DNA of 64,000 bases from Nostoc sp. GT001 (GTDB lineage Bacteria > Cyanobacteriota > Cyanobacteriia > Cyanobacteriales > Nostocaceae): contig NZ_JAUDRJ010000003.1 in assembly GCF_030382115.1 (NCBI RefSeq), positions 6,815,060-6,879,059 on the forward strand. Direction: 5' to 3'. Positions 52,735-63,445 of this stretch are shown here, one piece after another (the stretch's first letter is position 1; each line of letters begins with the position of its first letter). Made by a program: the position numbers and the translations under genes. The notes beneath the pieces were generated by a model, which saw nothing but the letters and a program-made list of their open reading frames with translations, did not search any database and had not been told where the DNA came from.

Positions 52735-53363
52735 TCCGGGTGATGGTGGTTGCCACTTCCCCTGTGGTGCGAGCAGGGTTATCAGCTGTGGTAACTACCA
52801 ATCCTCGGTTAACGGTTGTGGGGAGTGCATCCGATTTGGATGTCTTGGCGAGTGAAGTTGGGCAATTACAGCCGGATGTGGTGCTGGTAGATTTGAGCGG
52901 GAATTTTCAACAAGCGGTATGGGAAAAATTGCTGGTTATTCAAGAACAGCAATACCCACTAGGAACGATCGTCATTGTTGAAGAACTCGACAGCATCGAC
53001 TTAGAGACAGCCTTACGTTCTGGTATCCGCGGGATATTGCCCAGTAATAGTACAGAGTCAGAAATTGTTGCGGCTGTAGAAGCGATCGCTTTTGGTTTGC
53101 TGGTGCTGCACCCGGATGCTGTAGAATTACTGTCTATCCGCGAAAAAGTGGTAACGAATCCCGTACAAAGCTTGACACCACGGGAAATAGAGGTTTTAGG
53201 AATGCTTGGGTCAGGCTTGGGAAATAAAGCGATCGCAAAACGTTTACATATTTCTGAGCATACCGTCAAATTTCATCTTTCATCCATTTTTCAAAAGCTC
53301 AGTGTCTCTAGCCGCACCGAGGCTGTTGCTGTGGGTGTGCGACTGGGTTTGATTATGCTTTGA
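52731..53363 (+). CDS. NarL/LuxR-type regulator with degenerate receiver
   Basis: A 210-residue two-domain regulator. The C-terminal LuxR helix-turn-helix (about 145-205) is standard: LTPREIEVLGMLGSGLGNKA then LHISEHTVKFHLSSIFQKL. The N-terminal receiver keeps D54 (VVLVDLSG), but the acidic pair expected near residue 8 is VVATS, the Thr/Ser is replaced in VIVEEL, and the Lys is replaced in GILPSNS. Phosphorylation is therefore doubtful. Coupled to the protease gene by ATGA overlap, so control by protein binding or proteolysis is an attractive inference. Confidence 0.9.
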   Translation: MIRVMVVATSPVVRAGLSAVVTTNPRLTVVGSASDLDVLASEVGQLQPDVVLVDLSGNFQQAVWEKLLVIQEQQYPLGTIVIVEELDSIDLETALRSGIRGILPSNSTESEIVAAVEAIAFGLLVLHPDAVELLSIREKVVTNPVQSLTPREIEVLGMLGSGLGNKAIAKRLHISEHTVKFHLSSIFQKLSVSSRTEAVAVGVRLGLIML

Positions 53364-53461
53364 TCTTTAGTCATTTTTTTAAATGTTGAGCTTTATTTAG
53401 CCTTAGAGAAAATTTGGGTTGGTTGGGAATCCTAAATAAAGCACTACTCAAGCTTAGAAAA

Positions 53462-56400
53462 ATGATACCTGTCCTTCCCGGTTACAACTTTATTGAAGCT
53501 CTGCATGAAGGTGTGGATACTGTTATTTATCGCGCTTCCAAGGATTTAGATCAAACCCTTGCGATCGTTAAAGCCCTGAAAGCCGAGTATCCCAGCCTCG
53601 AAGAACTAACCCGACTCAGACATGAATATAAAATATCACAGACATTAGTAGATATAGAAGGAATTGTTAAGTCTTTAGCTTTAGAAAATCATCATAACGG
53701 TTTAGCCCTAATTTTGGCAGACTTTGGTGCAGAATCTCTGAAAAAGTATATTAGCGATCGCCAATTGTCATTAACCGAATTTCTCACAATAGCCATTCAG
53801 CTAGCATCCACTCTGACTCAACTACATCAAGCCAAAATTATTCATAAAGATATTAAACCTGACAATATCGTTATTAACCCAAAAACCGGGCAAGTTAAAA
53901 TTATCGACTTCAGTATTGCATCGCGGTTAGAAAAAGAAAATCAAAGCATCAGCAATCCTAATTTATTAGAAGGCACTCTCGCCTATATGTCACCGGAGCA
54001 AACCGGACGAATGAATCGGTCAATTGATTACCGTACCGACTTCTATTCTTTAGGCGTTACTTTTTATGAAATGCTGACAGGTTCGCTGCCCTTTAATGCT
54101 GCTGACCCTCTGGAATTTGTTCATTGCCATATTGCAAAAAACCCAATAACGCCTCAAGAGTTCAATCCAAAAATTCCCTTAGCGGTTTCTGACATTGTAA
54201 TGAAATTGTTAGCTAAAACTGCTGAAGATAGATATCAAAGCTCTCTAGGATTAAAAGCCGATTTAGAAACCTGTCTGACTCAGTTACAAACGGATGGCGA
54301 GATTTCCCACTTTATTGTCGGTCAACTAGATTCATACAGCCAATTTTCCATCCCGCAAAAACTCTACGGGCGGGAAATAGAAGTTGCTACTTTGTTAGAA
54401 GCATTCGATCGCGTCAGTTCTGGTACTACAGAAATGATGCTAGTTTCTGGTTACTCAGGCATCGGTAAATCGTGTTTAGTTTCCGAAGTTCATAAACCGA
54501 TTGTGCGCCAGCGAGGTTATTTTATCTCCGGTAAATTTGACCAATTCAAGCGGAATATTCCTTTTGCTTCTCTCATTCAAGCATTCCAAGATTTGATGCG
54601 GCAATTGCTAACAGAAACCGATGACCAAATCGCCGTTTGGAAATCAAAGCTAATAGATGCTCTCGGTTCCAATTGTCAAGTAATTATAGACGTTATTCCC
54701 GAATTAGAACGGATTATTGACCCGCAGCTAGCAGTTCCTCAATTAGGTTCATCAGAATCACAAAACCGATTTAATCGGGTATTTCAACAATTCATTCATG
54801 TATTTAGTCAACCCGAACATCCGCTAGTTTTGTTTCTGGATGACTTGCAGTGGGCAGATTCAGCTTCCCTCAAGCTTATCCAGTTAATTATGACCGACCC
54901 AGATAGCCAATATCTATTGCTAATTGGTGCGTATCGAGATAACGAAGTAAGTGTCACTCATCCTTTGATTCAGACCTTGGAGGAGATTCAAAAGACTGGT
55001 GCGATCGTAAATAACATTATCCTCCAGCTTTTGGATATTGCTCATGTCAATCAGTTAGTAGCCGATACTCTTCGTAGTGAAGTTTTAAAGGTAAAGCCGC
55101 TAGCTGAATTAGTTTTTACAAAAACCCAAGGCAACCCATTTTTCTTAACTCAGTTACTCAAATCTCTTTATCAGGATAATTTGTTATCCTTTGACTTTGA
55201 GCGCAGTTTTTGGCAATGGAATATTGAGTTTATTCAGGGAGTTAATATAACTGATAATGTCGTTGAATTGATGGTTAGTCAAATTCAAAAGTTATCTGAA
55301 AAAACCCAGAGCGTATTAAAGTTGGCTGCCTGTATTGGAGACAAATTTACTTTAGATATGTTGACGATTATTAATAAAACATCTCAGTCAGAAACAGCAG
55401 CCGATTTGTGGGAAGCTCTGCAATCAGGTTTGGTTCTACCCCTCAACAATTCCTACAAAACACCGCTTGTTTTTGACTCAGAACAAATGGAGACTGAGAA
55501 TAGGCGATCGCACATTAACCAGCCCCCATCACCCATCACCTATAAATTCTTACACGACCGGGTGCAGCAAGCGTCTTATTCTCTCATTCCAGATGATCAG
55601 AAAAAACAGACTCACCTAAAAATCGGTGAATTGCTACTCAAACATACCTCAGAAACGGACATTGAAGAAAACATTTTTGAAATTGTCAACCAACTGAATG
55701 TTGGTGCTGAATTCATTACCCAACAGCCTCAAAAAGATAGACTGGCTCAACTCAATCTTATAGCTGGACAGAAAGCAAAAGCAGCAACAGCGTATGAATC
55801 ATCTGTTAAATATTTAAATGTAGGTTTGGAACTACTTGCGGCAGATAGTTGGCAGTGTCAGTATGACATGACACTCAACCTCTATGTAGAAACAGCAGCA
55901 GTAGAATTTCTCAACACTAATTTCGAGCGAGCAGAAATGCTTTCTGATGTAGTTTTGTCACAAGCAAAAAATCTACTCGATCGAGTCCAGGTGTATGAGA
56001 CAAAAATGCAGTTTTATATTGCTAAAAACCAAATGCAAGCTGCGTTAAATACTGGATTGCAAGTGCTGAAAATGCTAGGTTTGCCTTTAGCAGCTAAATC
56101 CCCAACAAGACTGACTAGATTGAATTTAGGAGGAAAACGGATTGAGGATTTAATAGAATTGCCAGAAATGACTGATGTTTATAAATTAGCTGCCCTGCGA
56201 GTTTTGATAAATTTGATTCCTCCGGTTTATATTGCAGCACCCGAACTTTATCCCCAGGTCGTTTTTAAAATGACCAATCTCTGTCTCAAAGATGGAAACT
56301 CTCCTCTGTCAGCTTATGCGTATGTACTTTATGGAATGTTCCTATGTGGCGCTTTTGAAGACATGGATTCTGGCTATCAATTTGGTCAGCTAGGCTTAAA

Positions 56401-59400
56401 GCTGTTAAATCAATTCAATGCGAAGGAGATGACGGCGAAAATCTATGAAACATTTAATTATTTTATCAGGCATTGGAAAGAACCAGCTATTAATACTATA
56501 GAGCCGTTAATTGAGGGTGTCCAAAGAGGGCTAGAAACAGGAGATTTAGAATATGCTTCTTATTCGGCTTGTTTTTATTGTACGCATTTGTTTTTTATCG
56601 GTGAAAATCTAGAAATAGCTCTCCAAAAACAGGCACATTATATTGCTTTGATGCAAAGAACCAAACAAGAGTTTCAAATAATTTATGCTAAGATAGTCCG
56701 ACAAACAGGTTTAAATTTAATTAAGAAAACATCGGAACCATATCGATTAATTGGCGAAAGTTTTGATGAAAATAAAATGTTGCCAATTTTGATAAATAGC
56801 AATAATTACATGGCTATTTATCCTATCTATGTTTCTAAACTGATTCTGGGTTATTTATTTAAAAATTACGATCGCGCCGCTGAGAATGCCTTGCTGGCAG
56901 AAAAATACGAACAAGGTGGACTAGGGTTGATGTACAAAGCCGAACACAAGTTCTACTCCTCTCTGACTCTCCTAGCTTTGTATTCCGGTGTATCAAAAAG
57001 CGATGCCTACGGCAGCAAGCTACGCCAACAATATTTCAGCCAAGTGATAGCGCAGCAGAAAAAAATGAAGCAATGGGCGTTGCATTCTCCTGCCAACTAT
57101 CAGCATAAATACGATCTCGTGGAAGCAGAAAAAGCGCGAGTATTGCAACAAGATGCCAAAGCGATCGCGTTTTATGACCGAGCAATAACTGGAGCCAGAG
57201 AACATGGATATATTCAAGAAGAAGCCCTAGCCTCGGAACTAGCAGCAGAGTTCTATTTCGCTTGTGGTAGAGAGAAAGTTGCTAATACTTATCTCAACGA
57301 TGCCTACTATGGATATGGTTGTTGGGGAGCGAAGGCAAAAGTCAAAGACTTGGAAAAAAGATATCCCCAACTATTTCGGATATCAAAGCGAGAAACCGTC
57401 AGTACGAACGCGACTCGGATAATTAGCTCTACGGATGAAAATGCTTCCGACTCGCTGGATTTAGCCACAGTTATGAAAGCATCTCAAGCTCTTTCTGGAG
57501 AAATAGTTTTGAGCAATTTGCTCGCTAAATTAATGACAATTGTGCTAGAAAATGCTGGCGCTCAAACAGGCTACCTAATTTTAGAAACATCAGGAGACTT
57601 ACTAATAGAAGCATCAGGGGCAGTAGACAAAACCGATGTAACTGTGCTACAAAAAATTCCAGTATCAACCAGTCAGCAGCTACCAATTTCACTGATTAAG
57701 TATGTAGCCCGAACTAAAGAAAATGTTGTCCTCAGCAATGCAACTTGTGAAGGAACATTTACCACAGATACATACATCGCTACCCATCAACCCAAATCGG
57801 TTTTATGTACACCGCTCATCCATCAAGGAAAACTTAGTGGCATCCTTTATTTAGAAAATAATCTCACCATTGGCGCATTTACATCAGATCGCTTAGAAGT
57901 ATTACAACTGTTATCCTCTCAAGCGGCGATTTCCATTGAAAATGCTCGTCTTTATAAAGACTTAAAATTAGCCAACACTAACTTAGAAGCCAAAGTACAA
58001 GAACGAACTTTAGAGTTACAAGAAAAAAATGTGCATCTGCAAAAAGCAGAAGAAACTGCACAATCAGCCAACCGTGCTAAGAGTGATTTCCTCGCCAACA
58101 TGAGTCATGAACTGAGAACACCACTTAATGGCATTTTGGGTTACGCCCAAATCCTCAAGCGTGAAAAAAGTTTAACTAACTCACAAAAAGATGGTGTGAA
58201 CATTATTTATCAGTGTGGCGACCATCTCTTAAACCTGATCAATGACATTTTAGACCTCTCTAAAATTGAAGCGAGAAAAATGGAACTCCACCTAACGGAT
58301 TTTCATTTCCCAGAATTTCTCGAAGGCATTGCCGAAATCTGCCGTATCCGTGCCGAACAAAAAGGTATTTGCTTAATTTTTGAACAGGTTACTCAACTTC
58401 CTATAGGTGTCAAGGCTGATGAAAAACGGTTGCGGCAAGCTTTGATTAACTTACTGGGTAATGCCGTTAAGTTTACTGAAACTGGAGGCGTGGCTTTCAA
58501 AGTCGGCTATCAGGAAGGTAAAATTCGGTTTCAGGTGGAAGATACAGGAATTGGCATGGCACCAGAGCAATTAGAAGAGATATTTTTGCCATTCCAGCAG
58601 GTAGGAGATCACAATCGCAAAGCAGAAGGAACGGGATTGGGACTGGCAATTACCCGCCAATTAGTTCAGATGATGGGTGGCGAAATCCAGGTTAAGAGTA
58701 GCTTAGGAAAAGGGAGCATTTTCTTCTTTGATTTAGATTTGCCCGAAGTTTCTAAATACGCTGATGTTATCAAAAAAGAGCAACGAAATATCCAAAGTTT
58801 TAAAGGCGATAAGCGGAAAGTTATCGTGGCAGATGACAGACCAGAAAATCGGGCAATTTTGGTCAAGATGCTATCGCCTTTAGGATTTGAAATGATCGAA
58901 GCAGTAGATGGTCAAGATTGTCTTAATAAGGCATTTGAATTAAATCCAGATTGTATCTTAATGGACTTGATGATGCCTCAAATGAATGGCTTTGAAACTA
59001 CACGCCGCATTAGGCGATCGCCTGAACTAAAGAATGTAATAATAATTGGCACTTCTGCCAGTGTTTTTGATTTCGATCTCAACAAAAGTAGAGAGGCGGG
59101 TTGCAATGATTTTCTACCTAAGCCCATCCGCATAACAGAGCTTTTAGAAAAGTTACAGTATCACTTAGAACTGGAATGGATTTATGAAGATGGTGAAAAA
59201 GTATCTAAAGGTAATCAAGCAGAGAACTCTCAGCAATCATTGGTAGTTCCCTCCGCAGACGAAATTGCAATTCTGTTGAATTTAGCAATGAAAGGCGATC
59301 TTAAAGGTATTGTAGAACAAGTTGATTGTTTGGAAAAAATGGATGTAAAATATGCACCTTTTTCTTTAGAGTTGCGTCAGTTAGCTAAAGGTTTTCAAGT

Positions 59401-59443
59401 TAAAAAAATTCGTGAAATTTTAAAAAACGTAGGGGTAAATTAA
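53462..59443 (+). CDS. Giant Ser/Thr kinase-AAA-GAF-hybrid histidine kinase
   Basis: About 1993 residues. Order: Ser/Thr kinase (about 1-270, catalytic loop [16 protein letters not shown] in place of [17 protein letters not shown]); AAA/STAND ATPase with GYSGIGKS (about 340) and [11 protein letters not shown]; a long helical TPR-like region; GAF (about 1360-1510); coiled coil; HisKA with [20 protein letters not shown] (His near 1548); HATPase with DTGIGMAP and [12 protein letters not shown]; receiver with phospho-Asp in [15 protein letters not shown] 53462 ([10 protein letters not shown]) is preferred to an upstream TTG. This is the cyanobacterial multi-sensor hybrid kinase type. Its stop overlaps the next gene's start (TAATG). 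Confidence 0.93.
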   Translation: MIPVLPGYNFIEALHEGVDTVIYRASKDLDQTLAIVKALKAEYPSLEELTRLRHEYKISQTLVDIEGIVKSLALENHHNGLALILADFGAESLKKYISDRQLSLTEFLTIAIQLASTLTQLHQAKIIHKDIKPDNIVINPKTGQVKIIDFSIASRLEKENQSISNPNLLEGTLAYMSPEQTGRMNRSIDYRTDFYSLGVTFYEMLTGSLPFNAADPLEFVHCHIAKNPITPQEFNPKIPLAVSDIVMKLLAKTAEDRYQSSLGLKADLETCLTQLQTDGEISHFIVGQLDSYSQFSIPQKLYGREIEVATLLEAFDRVSSGTTEMMLVSGYSGIGKSCLVSEVHKPIVRQRGYFISGKFDQFKRNIPFASLIQAFQDLMRQLLTETDDQIAVWKSKLIDALGSNCQVIIDVIPELERIIDPQLAVPQLGSSESQNRFNRVFQQFIHVFSQPEHPLVLFLDDLQWADSASLKLIQLIMTDPDSQYLLLIGAYRDNEVSVTHPLIQTLEEIQKTGAIVNNIILQLLDIAHVNQLVADTLRSEVLKVKPLAELVFTKTQGNPFFLTQLLKSLYQDNLLSFDFERSFWQWNIEFIQGVNITDNVVELMVSQIQKLSEKTQSVLKLAACIGDKFTLDMLTIINKTSQSETAADLWEALQSGLVLPLNNSYKTPLVFDSEQMETENRRSHINQPPSPITYKFLHDRVQQASYSLIPDDQKKQTHLKIGELLLKHTSETDIEENIFEIVNQLNVGAEFITQQPQKDRLAQLNLIAGQKAKAATAYESSVKYLNVGLELLAADSWQCQYDMTLNLYVETAAVEFLNTNFERAEMLSDVVLSQAKNLLDRVQVYETKMQFYIAKNQMQAALNTGLQVLKMLGLPLAAKSPTRLTRLNLGGKRIEDLIELPEMTDVYKLAALRVLINLIPPVYIAAPELYPQVVFKMTNLCLKDGNSPLSAYAYVLYGMFLCGAFEDMDSGYQFGQLGLKLLNQFNAKEMTAKIYETFNYFIRHWKEPAINTIEPLIEGVQRGLETGDLEYASYSACFYCTHLFFIGENLEIALQKQAHYIALMQRTKQEFQIIYAKIVRQTGLNLIKKTSEPYRLIGESFDENKMLPILINSNNYMAIYPIYVSKLILGYLFKNYDRAAENALLAEKYEQGGLGLMYKAEHKFYSSLTLLALYSGVSKSDAYGSKLRQQYFSQVIAQQKKMKQWALHSPANYQHKYDLVEAEKARVLQQDAKAIAFYDRAITGAREHGYIQEEALASELAAEFYFACGREKVANTYLNDAYYGYGCWGAKAKVKDLEKRYPQLFRISKRETVSTNATRIISSTDENASDSLDLATVMKASQALSGEIVLSNLLAKLMTIVLENAGAQTGYLILETSGDLLIEASGAVDKTDVTVLQKIPVSTSQQLPISLIKYVARTKENVVLSNATCEGTFTTDTYIATHQPKSVLCTPLIHQGKLSGILYLENNLTIGAFTSDRLEVLQLLSSQAAISIENARLYKDLKLANTNLEAKVQERTLELQEKNVHLQKAEETAQSANRAKSDFLANMSHELRTPLNGILGYAQILKREKSLTNSQKDGVNIIYQCGDHLLNLINDILDLSKIEARKMELHLTDFHFPEFLEGIAEICRIRAEQKGICLIFEQVTQLPIGVKADEKRLRQALINLLGNAVKFTETGGVAFKVGYQEGKIRFQVEDTGIGMAPEQLEEIFLPFQQVGDHNRKAEGTGLGLAITRQLVQMMGGEIQVKSSLGKGSIFFFDLDLPEVSKYADVIKKEQRNIQSFKGDKRKVIVADDRPENRAILVKMLSPLGFEMIEAVDGQDCLNKAFELNPDCILMDLMMPQMNGFETTRRIRRSPELKNVIIIGTSASVFDFDLNKSREAGCNDFLPKPIRITELLEKLQYHLELEWIYEDGEKVSKGNQAENSQQSLVVPSADEIAILLNLAMKGDLKGIVEQVDCLEKMDVKYAPFSLELRQLAKGFQVKKIREILKNVGVN

Positions 59444-60975
59444 TGAGTATTTTAAACATCGAAAATGGCATTATTTTAATCGTTGATGACAACCCGACAA
59501 ACTTAGGAGTGTTATTTGATTTCTTGGCTGATTCTGGCTTCCAAGTGTTGGTGGCGCAGGATGGCGAAGATGCAATTGAACAGGTCGAATATGCTCTCCC
59601 CGATCTAATTTTGTTAGATGTACTCATGCCTGGTATGGATGGGTTTGAAACTTGTGAACACTTGAAAGCTCAAGAATCAACTAAAGACATCCCCGTAATC
59701 TTTATGACGGCGCTTTCTGAGACGGTTGATAAGGTCAGAGGGTTGAATCTTGGGGCAGTGGATTACATCACTAAGCCGCTTCAGCATGAAGAAGTTTTAG
59801 CCCGTGTCAAAATCCATTTAAGCATCCGAAATCTGACTAAAAGACTACAAGAGCAAAATGTGCATCTAGAACAGGAGATTCAAGAGCGGACTAAGGCAGA
59901 AAACGCCCTCTTAAAACTGACATCTGAGTTAGAAGAACGGGTGCAAGAAAGGACATCTGCACTTGGAGAATCTAATCATCTGCTGCAACAGGAAATCCAA
60001 GAGCGCATTTTGACAGAGCAAGCATTGCAGGAATCAGAAGCACGCTATCGAGAACAAGCCAATCAGCTAGAACTTGCCTTTCGCCAACTTCAAGAAACTC
60101 AAAGTCAACTGGTTCATAGTGAGAAAATGTCTAGTCTAGGACAATTGGTGGCGGGTGTCGCCCATGAAATTAACAATCCCGTCAACTTTATCTATGGGAA
60201 TTTGATTCACGCCTATGAATATACCCAAGGCTTACTCGACCTCTTGAACCTCTATGCTAAGTACACTCCCTCACCGCCACCTGAAATTCAACAACTGGCT
60301 GAGGCGATAGATTTAGAATTTCTGAGTGAAGACCTACCTAAATTGCTGAGTTCGATGAAGGTTGGGGCTGACCGCATCCGCGAGATTATTCAGTCGTTAC
60401 GGATTTTTTCACACGTGGATGAAGCCCAAATGAAGCCAGTGGATATTCACGCTGGGCTAGATAGCACGCTGCTGATTTTGCACAATCGGTTTAAAGCTAG
60501 TTCTAACCAACTAGGGATTCAACTTGTTAAAGAGTATGGCGATCTACCGCTTGTGGAGTGTTATGCAGGACAACTCAACCAAGTGTTTATGAATCTACTG
60601 GCGAATGCAATTGATGCTTTGGAGGAATATGATAAAGAGCGATCGCCCCAGGAAATTTACTTTTGCCGCAGTACGATTCGGATTCGCACCGAAGTAACTG
60701 ACAATGAGTTTGTGACTATTTGGATTGGCGATACTGGCCCCGGAATAACAGAAGAAGTACGCGATCGCCTATTTGACCCCTTCTTTACAACAAAACCCGT
60801 AGGTAGAGGCACGGGTTTAGGCTTGTCGATTAGCCAGGAAATTATTGTTTCTAAACATGGTGGTCAAATAACGTGTATCTCAGCACCCGGTCAGGGAACA
60901 GAGTTTATGATTAAAATTCCGATGCGATCGCACCCTTTAGAATTGACTGTGCCTGCATCGTCCTATTTTGCCTAA
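59443..60975 (+). CDS. Receiver-coiled coil-histidine kinase
   Basis: A 510-residue hybrid. N-terminal receiver with LIVDDNPTNLGVL, phospho-Asp in LILLDVLMPGMDG, FMTALSE and DYITKPLQ. Coiled coil of LEQEIQERTKAENAL-like heptads (about 140-225). HisKA of the AGVAHEINNPVNF type (His about 241), then an HATPase with NLLANAIDALEEY, GDTGPGI and GTGLGLSISQEI. The start overlaps the giant kinase's stop by one base, so both are made together and probably form one relay. Confidence 0.93.
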   Translation: MSILNIENGIILIVDDNPTNLGVLFDFLADSGFQVLVAQDGEDAIEQVEYALPDLILLDVLMPGMDGFETCEHLKAQESTKDIPVIFMTALSETVDKVRGLNLGAVDYITKPLQHEEVLARVKIHLSIRNLTKRLQEQNVHLEQEIQERTKAENALLKLTSELEERVQERTSALGESNHLLQQEIQERILTEQALQESEARYREQANQLELAFRQLQETQSQLVHSEKMSSLGQLVAGVAHEINNPVNFIYGNLIHAYEYTQGLLDLLNLYAKYTPSPPPEIQQLAEAIDLEFLSEDLPKLLSSMKVGADRIREIIQSLRIFSHVDEAQMKPVDIHAGLDSTLLILHNRFKASSNQLGIQLVKEYGDLPLVECYAGQLNQVFMNLLANAIDALEEYDKERSPQEIYFCRSTIRIRTEVTDNEFVTIWIGDTGPGITEEVRDRLFDPFFTTKPVGRGTGLGLSISQEIIVSKHGGQITCISAPGQGTEFMIKIPMRSHPLELTVPASSYFA

Positions 60976-61000
60976 ACTAAAAACTTTTGAAAACGCTTGT

Positions 61001-62218
61001 ATGAACATTTTAATGCTATCTTCCACTTTTCCTTACCCACCAACGCGCGGAGGAACCCAAGTTAGAACATTTAATTTACTCAAGTACTTAAGTCAACGCC
61101 ATAATGTCACCCTTGTGACTCAACGCGAGAGTGATGTTACAGACGCAGAAGTAGCAGGATTACGTGATTGTGTAGATCATCTCGTTATTTTTGAACGCCC
61201 GCCAGATTCTCGATCCACCGGAATATTCAAGAAAATACAGCGATTTGGGAGATTTTTGCAGCAGGGAACACCGCCAAGTGTACTTGACCGCTACTCAGTT
61301 GAGATGCAAACATGGGTTAATAACTGGGTGGAAGCGGGAAAATGTGATGTCATTACCTGCGAACATAGTGTTAATGAGATTTATGTGCAGCCACATTTTC
61401 AGAAACAGCTAAAAACCATCGTTAATGTTCATAGTTCTGTTTACGCTACCTGTCAGAACCAATTAGCAACAGGCATTTCCGAAAATTCACTCAGAGACAA
61501 AATTAATCTGCCACTTTTGTGGCGTTATGAGCAAAACTACTGCGCTAAATTTTCGGCAATTGTGGCGACAACACAAGAAGATAAAATTCAACTACAAGAA
61601 TTTAACCCCAATAGTGAAATTACAGTTATTCCCAATGGCGTAGATTTAGTTTCTTTTCCTAGGCGTACCACCGATCCCGGAGGACATCGCCTAATTTTTA
61701 TTGGTGCAATGGATAATTTAGCAAATATTGATGCTGTCTGCTTTTTCAGCAACGAAGTCTTGCCAGAAATCCAAAAATTCTATCCCGATACAACTTTTGA
61801 TATTGTCGGTTCTCACCCAGTGGCAGAAGTTTTAGCACTTGATAAAAAACCAGGAATTAATGTGCTAGGGCGTGTACCTTCGATGGCAGAATATTTACAT
61901 CGAGCCACCATCTGCGTTGTACCGATGCGGACTGGGTTTGGTATTAAAAATAAAACTTTAGAAGCAATGGCAGCTGGTATACCTGTAGTAGCCAGCGATC
62001 GCGGCTTAGAGGGATTAGCTGTAGATGTTGCTAGTCATCCATTACGGGCATTACGAGCCAATAAACCAGCAGAGTACGTCACCGCTATTAGTCAACTATT
62101 CGAGCGTCCACATCTGCGTTCAGAATTGTCTCACAATGGCAGAGAACTGGTAGAAACAGAATTCACTTGGGATATGGCTGGTAAAAGCTATGAACAAGTT
62201 TGTCTTGGGAGAGAGTAA
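61001..62218 (+). CDS. Glycosyltransferase family 4
   Basis: A 405-residue GT-B enzyme. The N-terminus MNILMLSSTFPYPPTRGGTQ has the Gly-rich loop and the acceptor-binding start. The donor-binding half has TVIPNGVDLVSF, LIFIGAMDNLANID, GRVPSMAEYL and PMRTGFGIKNKTLEAMAAG with the E-x7-E retaining-GT motif. Sugar and acceptor unknown. An upstream ATG at 60968 would overlap the kinase stop, but ATG 61001 gives the family N-terminus. It follows the kinase within 25 bases, so it is likely in that operon. Confidence 0.9.
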   Translation: MNILMLSSTFPYPPTRGGTQVRTFNLLKYLSQRHNVTLVTQRESDVTDAEVAGLRDCVDHLVIFERPPDSRSTGIFKKIQRFGRFLQQGTPPSVLDRYSVEMQTWVNNWVEAGKCDVITCEHSVNEIYVQPHFQKQLKTIVNVHSSVYATCQNQLATGISENSLRDKINLPLLWRYEQNYCAKFSAIVATTQEDKIQLQEFNPNSEITVIPNGVDLVSFPRRTTDPGGHRLIFIGAMDNLANIDAVCFFSNEVLPEIQKFYPDTTFDIVGSHPVAEVLALDKKPGINVLGRVPSMAEYLHRATICVVPMRTGFGIKNKTLEAMAAGIPVVASDRGLEGLAVDVASHPLRALRANKPAEYVTAISQLFERPHLRSELSHNGRELVETEFTWDMAGKSYEQVCLGRE

Positions 62219-62220
62219 TA

Positions 62221-62347
62221 CTAATTCGTAATTCGTAATACAACTCTTGGAGAGGCTGCGCCCGAAGCGTAGCTATGCCGCAGGCTTTATGGCTACGCGG
62301 TAGTTGAGCGAAGTCGAAACTCAGTACAAGTTCGTAGTTCGTAATTA
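62221..62347. repeat. 127-bp dispersed repeat (copy 2, inverted)
   Basis: Reverse complement of 47438-47564 with three mismatches. It starts 3 bases after the GT4 stop. High identity means the copies are recent or recently homogenised. Confidence 0.93.
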
Positions 62348-62415
62348 GCACACATTAAAAATGCTTGTCTAGATAATTGCTAATTGTTCTTTCTTATCTC
62401 TGTGGGATAAATATG

Positions 62416-62446
62416 TGTAGAGACGTTGTATTGCAACGTCTCTACA
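62416..62446. repeat. Perfect 13-bp hairpin repeat
   Basis: TGTAGAGACGTTG and CAACGTCTCTACA around a TATTG loop. A common stand-alone palindromic repeat of Nostoc-like genomes; it may also end transcripts from either side. Confidence 0.85.
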
Positions 62447-62509
62447 TCGATCGTACAAATGATCTTATCTAAATCGTATTGGTTTTTAGTTATCTCATGA
62501 ATCAGCACA

Positions 62510-62791
62510 TCAATTATTGTCAAATCTAGTCGAACAACCTAACACAAGTAATTTCTTCTGCTTACGCTTATTCTTATTCTTGAGAGTAGTCAAATAATTA
62601 TCAACGTAGCGAAAAGCAGCTTCACCGTCGTAATCAGCAATGGCTATAGCTTGTAAGAAAACCTTTGAGGGAATTTCAAACCCTAAAAATTTTTCTGTTA
62701 AAATTAACAAATCTTCATCTGTAGCAGGAAAAGTAGTTTCTTCTGTATCTTCGTAATCAGAAAATATATCATCGATTAATGCTTTATACAC
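62510..62791 (-). CDS. Small acidic protein, unknown function
   Basis: A 93-residue protein. Acidic N-terminal half (DDIFSDYEDTEETTFPATDE), then LLILTEKFLGFEIPSKVFLQ, and a very basic end (KNKNKRKQKK). GTG 62791 is chosen as start: it has the strong ribosome-binding site GGGGAGG six bases upstream and overlaps the stop of the previous gene by 8 bases (GTGTATAA). No family recognised. Overlap and strong ribosome-binding site argue that the pair is real. Confidence 0.6.
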   Translation of the reverse strand: MYKALIDDIFSDYEDTEETTFPATDEDLLILTEKFLGFEIPSKVFLQAIAIADYDGEAAFRYVDNYLTTLKNKNKRKQKKLLVLGCSTRFDNN

Positions 62792-63017
62792 TTTGTACCT
62801 CCCCAAAAGCATAAGATGCAAAGCCTGTAATGAAGTTTAGCTGCTGATCGCGAGTTTGTAAGTTAACAGGGAGTTCAGTACCACCACATCCGATTTCCCG
62901 TAAAATTTCCAAACAATAAGCACCGAGTTGAGTGTATGGAGCTTGCTCCAATTCTTGAGCTACTTCTAGAGCCATCTCCAGATTGACTTGGATAACCGTC
63001 TTTACAGGGTTGGTCAT
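62784..63017 (-). CDS. Small protein, unknown function (partner of 62510)
   Basis: A 77-residue soluble protein, predicted helical (NLEMALEVAQELEQAPYTQL), with CGGTELPVNLQTRDQQLNF in the C-terminal half. It is first of a two-gene overlapping pair. No family recognised; no membrane segment; no toxin or antitoxin motif seen. Confidence 0.58.
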   Translation of the reverse strand: MTNPVKTVIQVNLEMALEVAQELEQAPYTQLGAYCLEILREIGCGGTELPVNLQTRDQQLNFITGFASYAFGEVQSV

Positions 63018-63445
63018 AAATCCGCCCTCATAAACTGGATGCTCTAAGTTTTGATCACAAGCAGAAATAGCGTAACGGTGTTTTTGCGGAATTTATGAAG
63101 AGGGGAAATTAAAGTATCAGCGCATTTGCGGTAATGTACCCAAAGTTATGCAAACTAGTCCCAGAGTAGGCAATTTATATCTAAGTGCGATCGCTTGCCA
63201 TAATACGTATAAATATCTACAAATATTCCAATATTCTTGCTAATATACTTACTTTTTGTGGGGTAAGCCACAAAGCCCACCCCACAATATTGGATAATTT
63301 ATTTGTTATAAATCCATGATATCTAGTCTTGCTCGGTAGTTTAACAAGAGAGGCAGTGTTTCGACTACCTTCTGTCTCCTGCCTGGTTATTGAGTTTCGA
63401 CTACGCGGCAGTTGAGCGTAGTCGAAACACTACCTCCTGCCTTCT
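63018..63445. repeat. Intergenic region with two hairpin repeats
   Basis: TTGTGGGGT/ACCCCACAA (63256-63287) is the arm type of the 24147 element. GTTTCGACTACGC (63394-63406) pairs perfectly with GCGTAGTCGAAAC (63416-63428). No gene seen in the 428 bases. Confidence 0.75.

Noticed and set aside
62163..62351. 62-residue frame with an RSHKACGIATLRAQPL segment
   Set aside because: It is the 127-bp dispersed repeat read in frame; the same peptide appears from the other copy near 47500.
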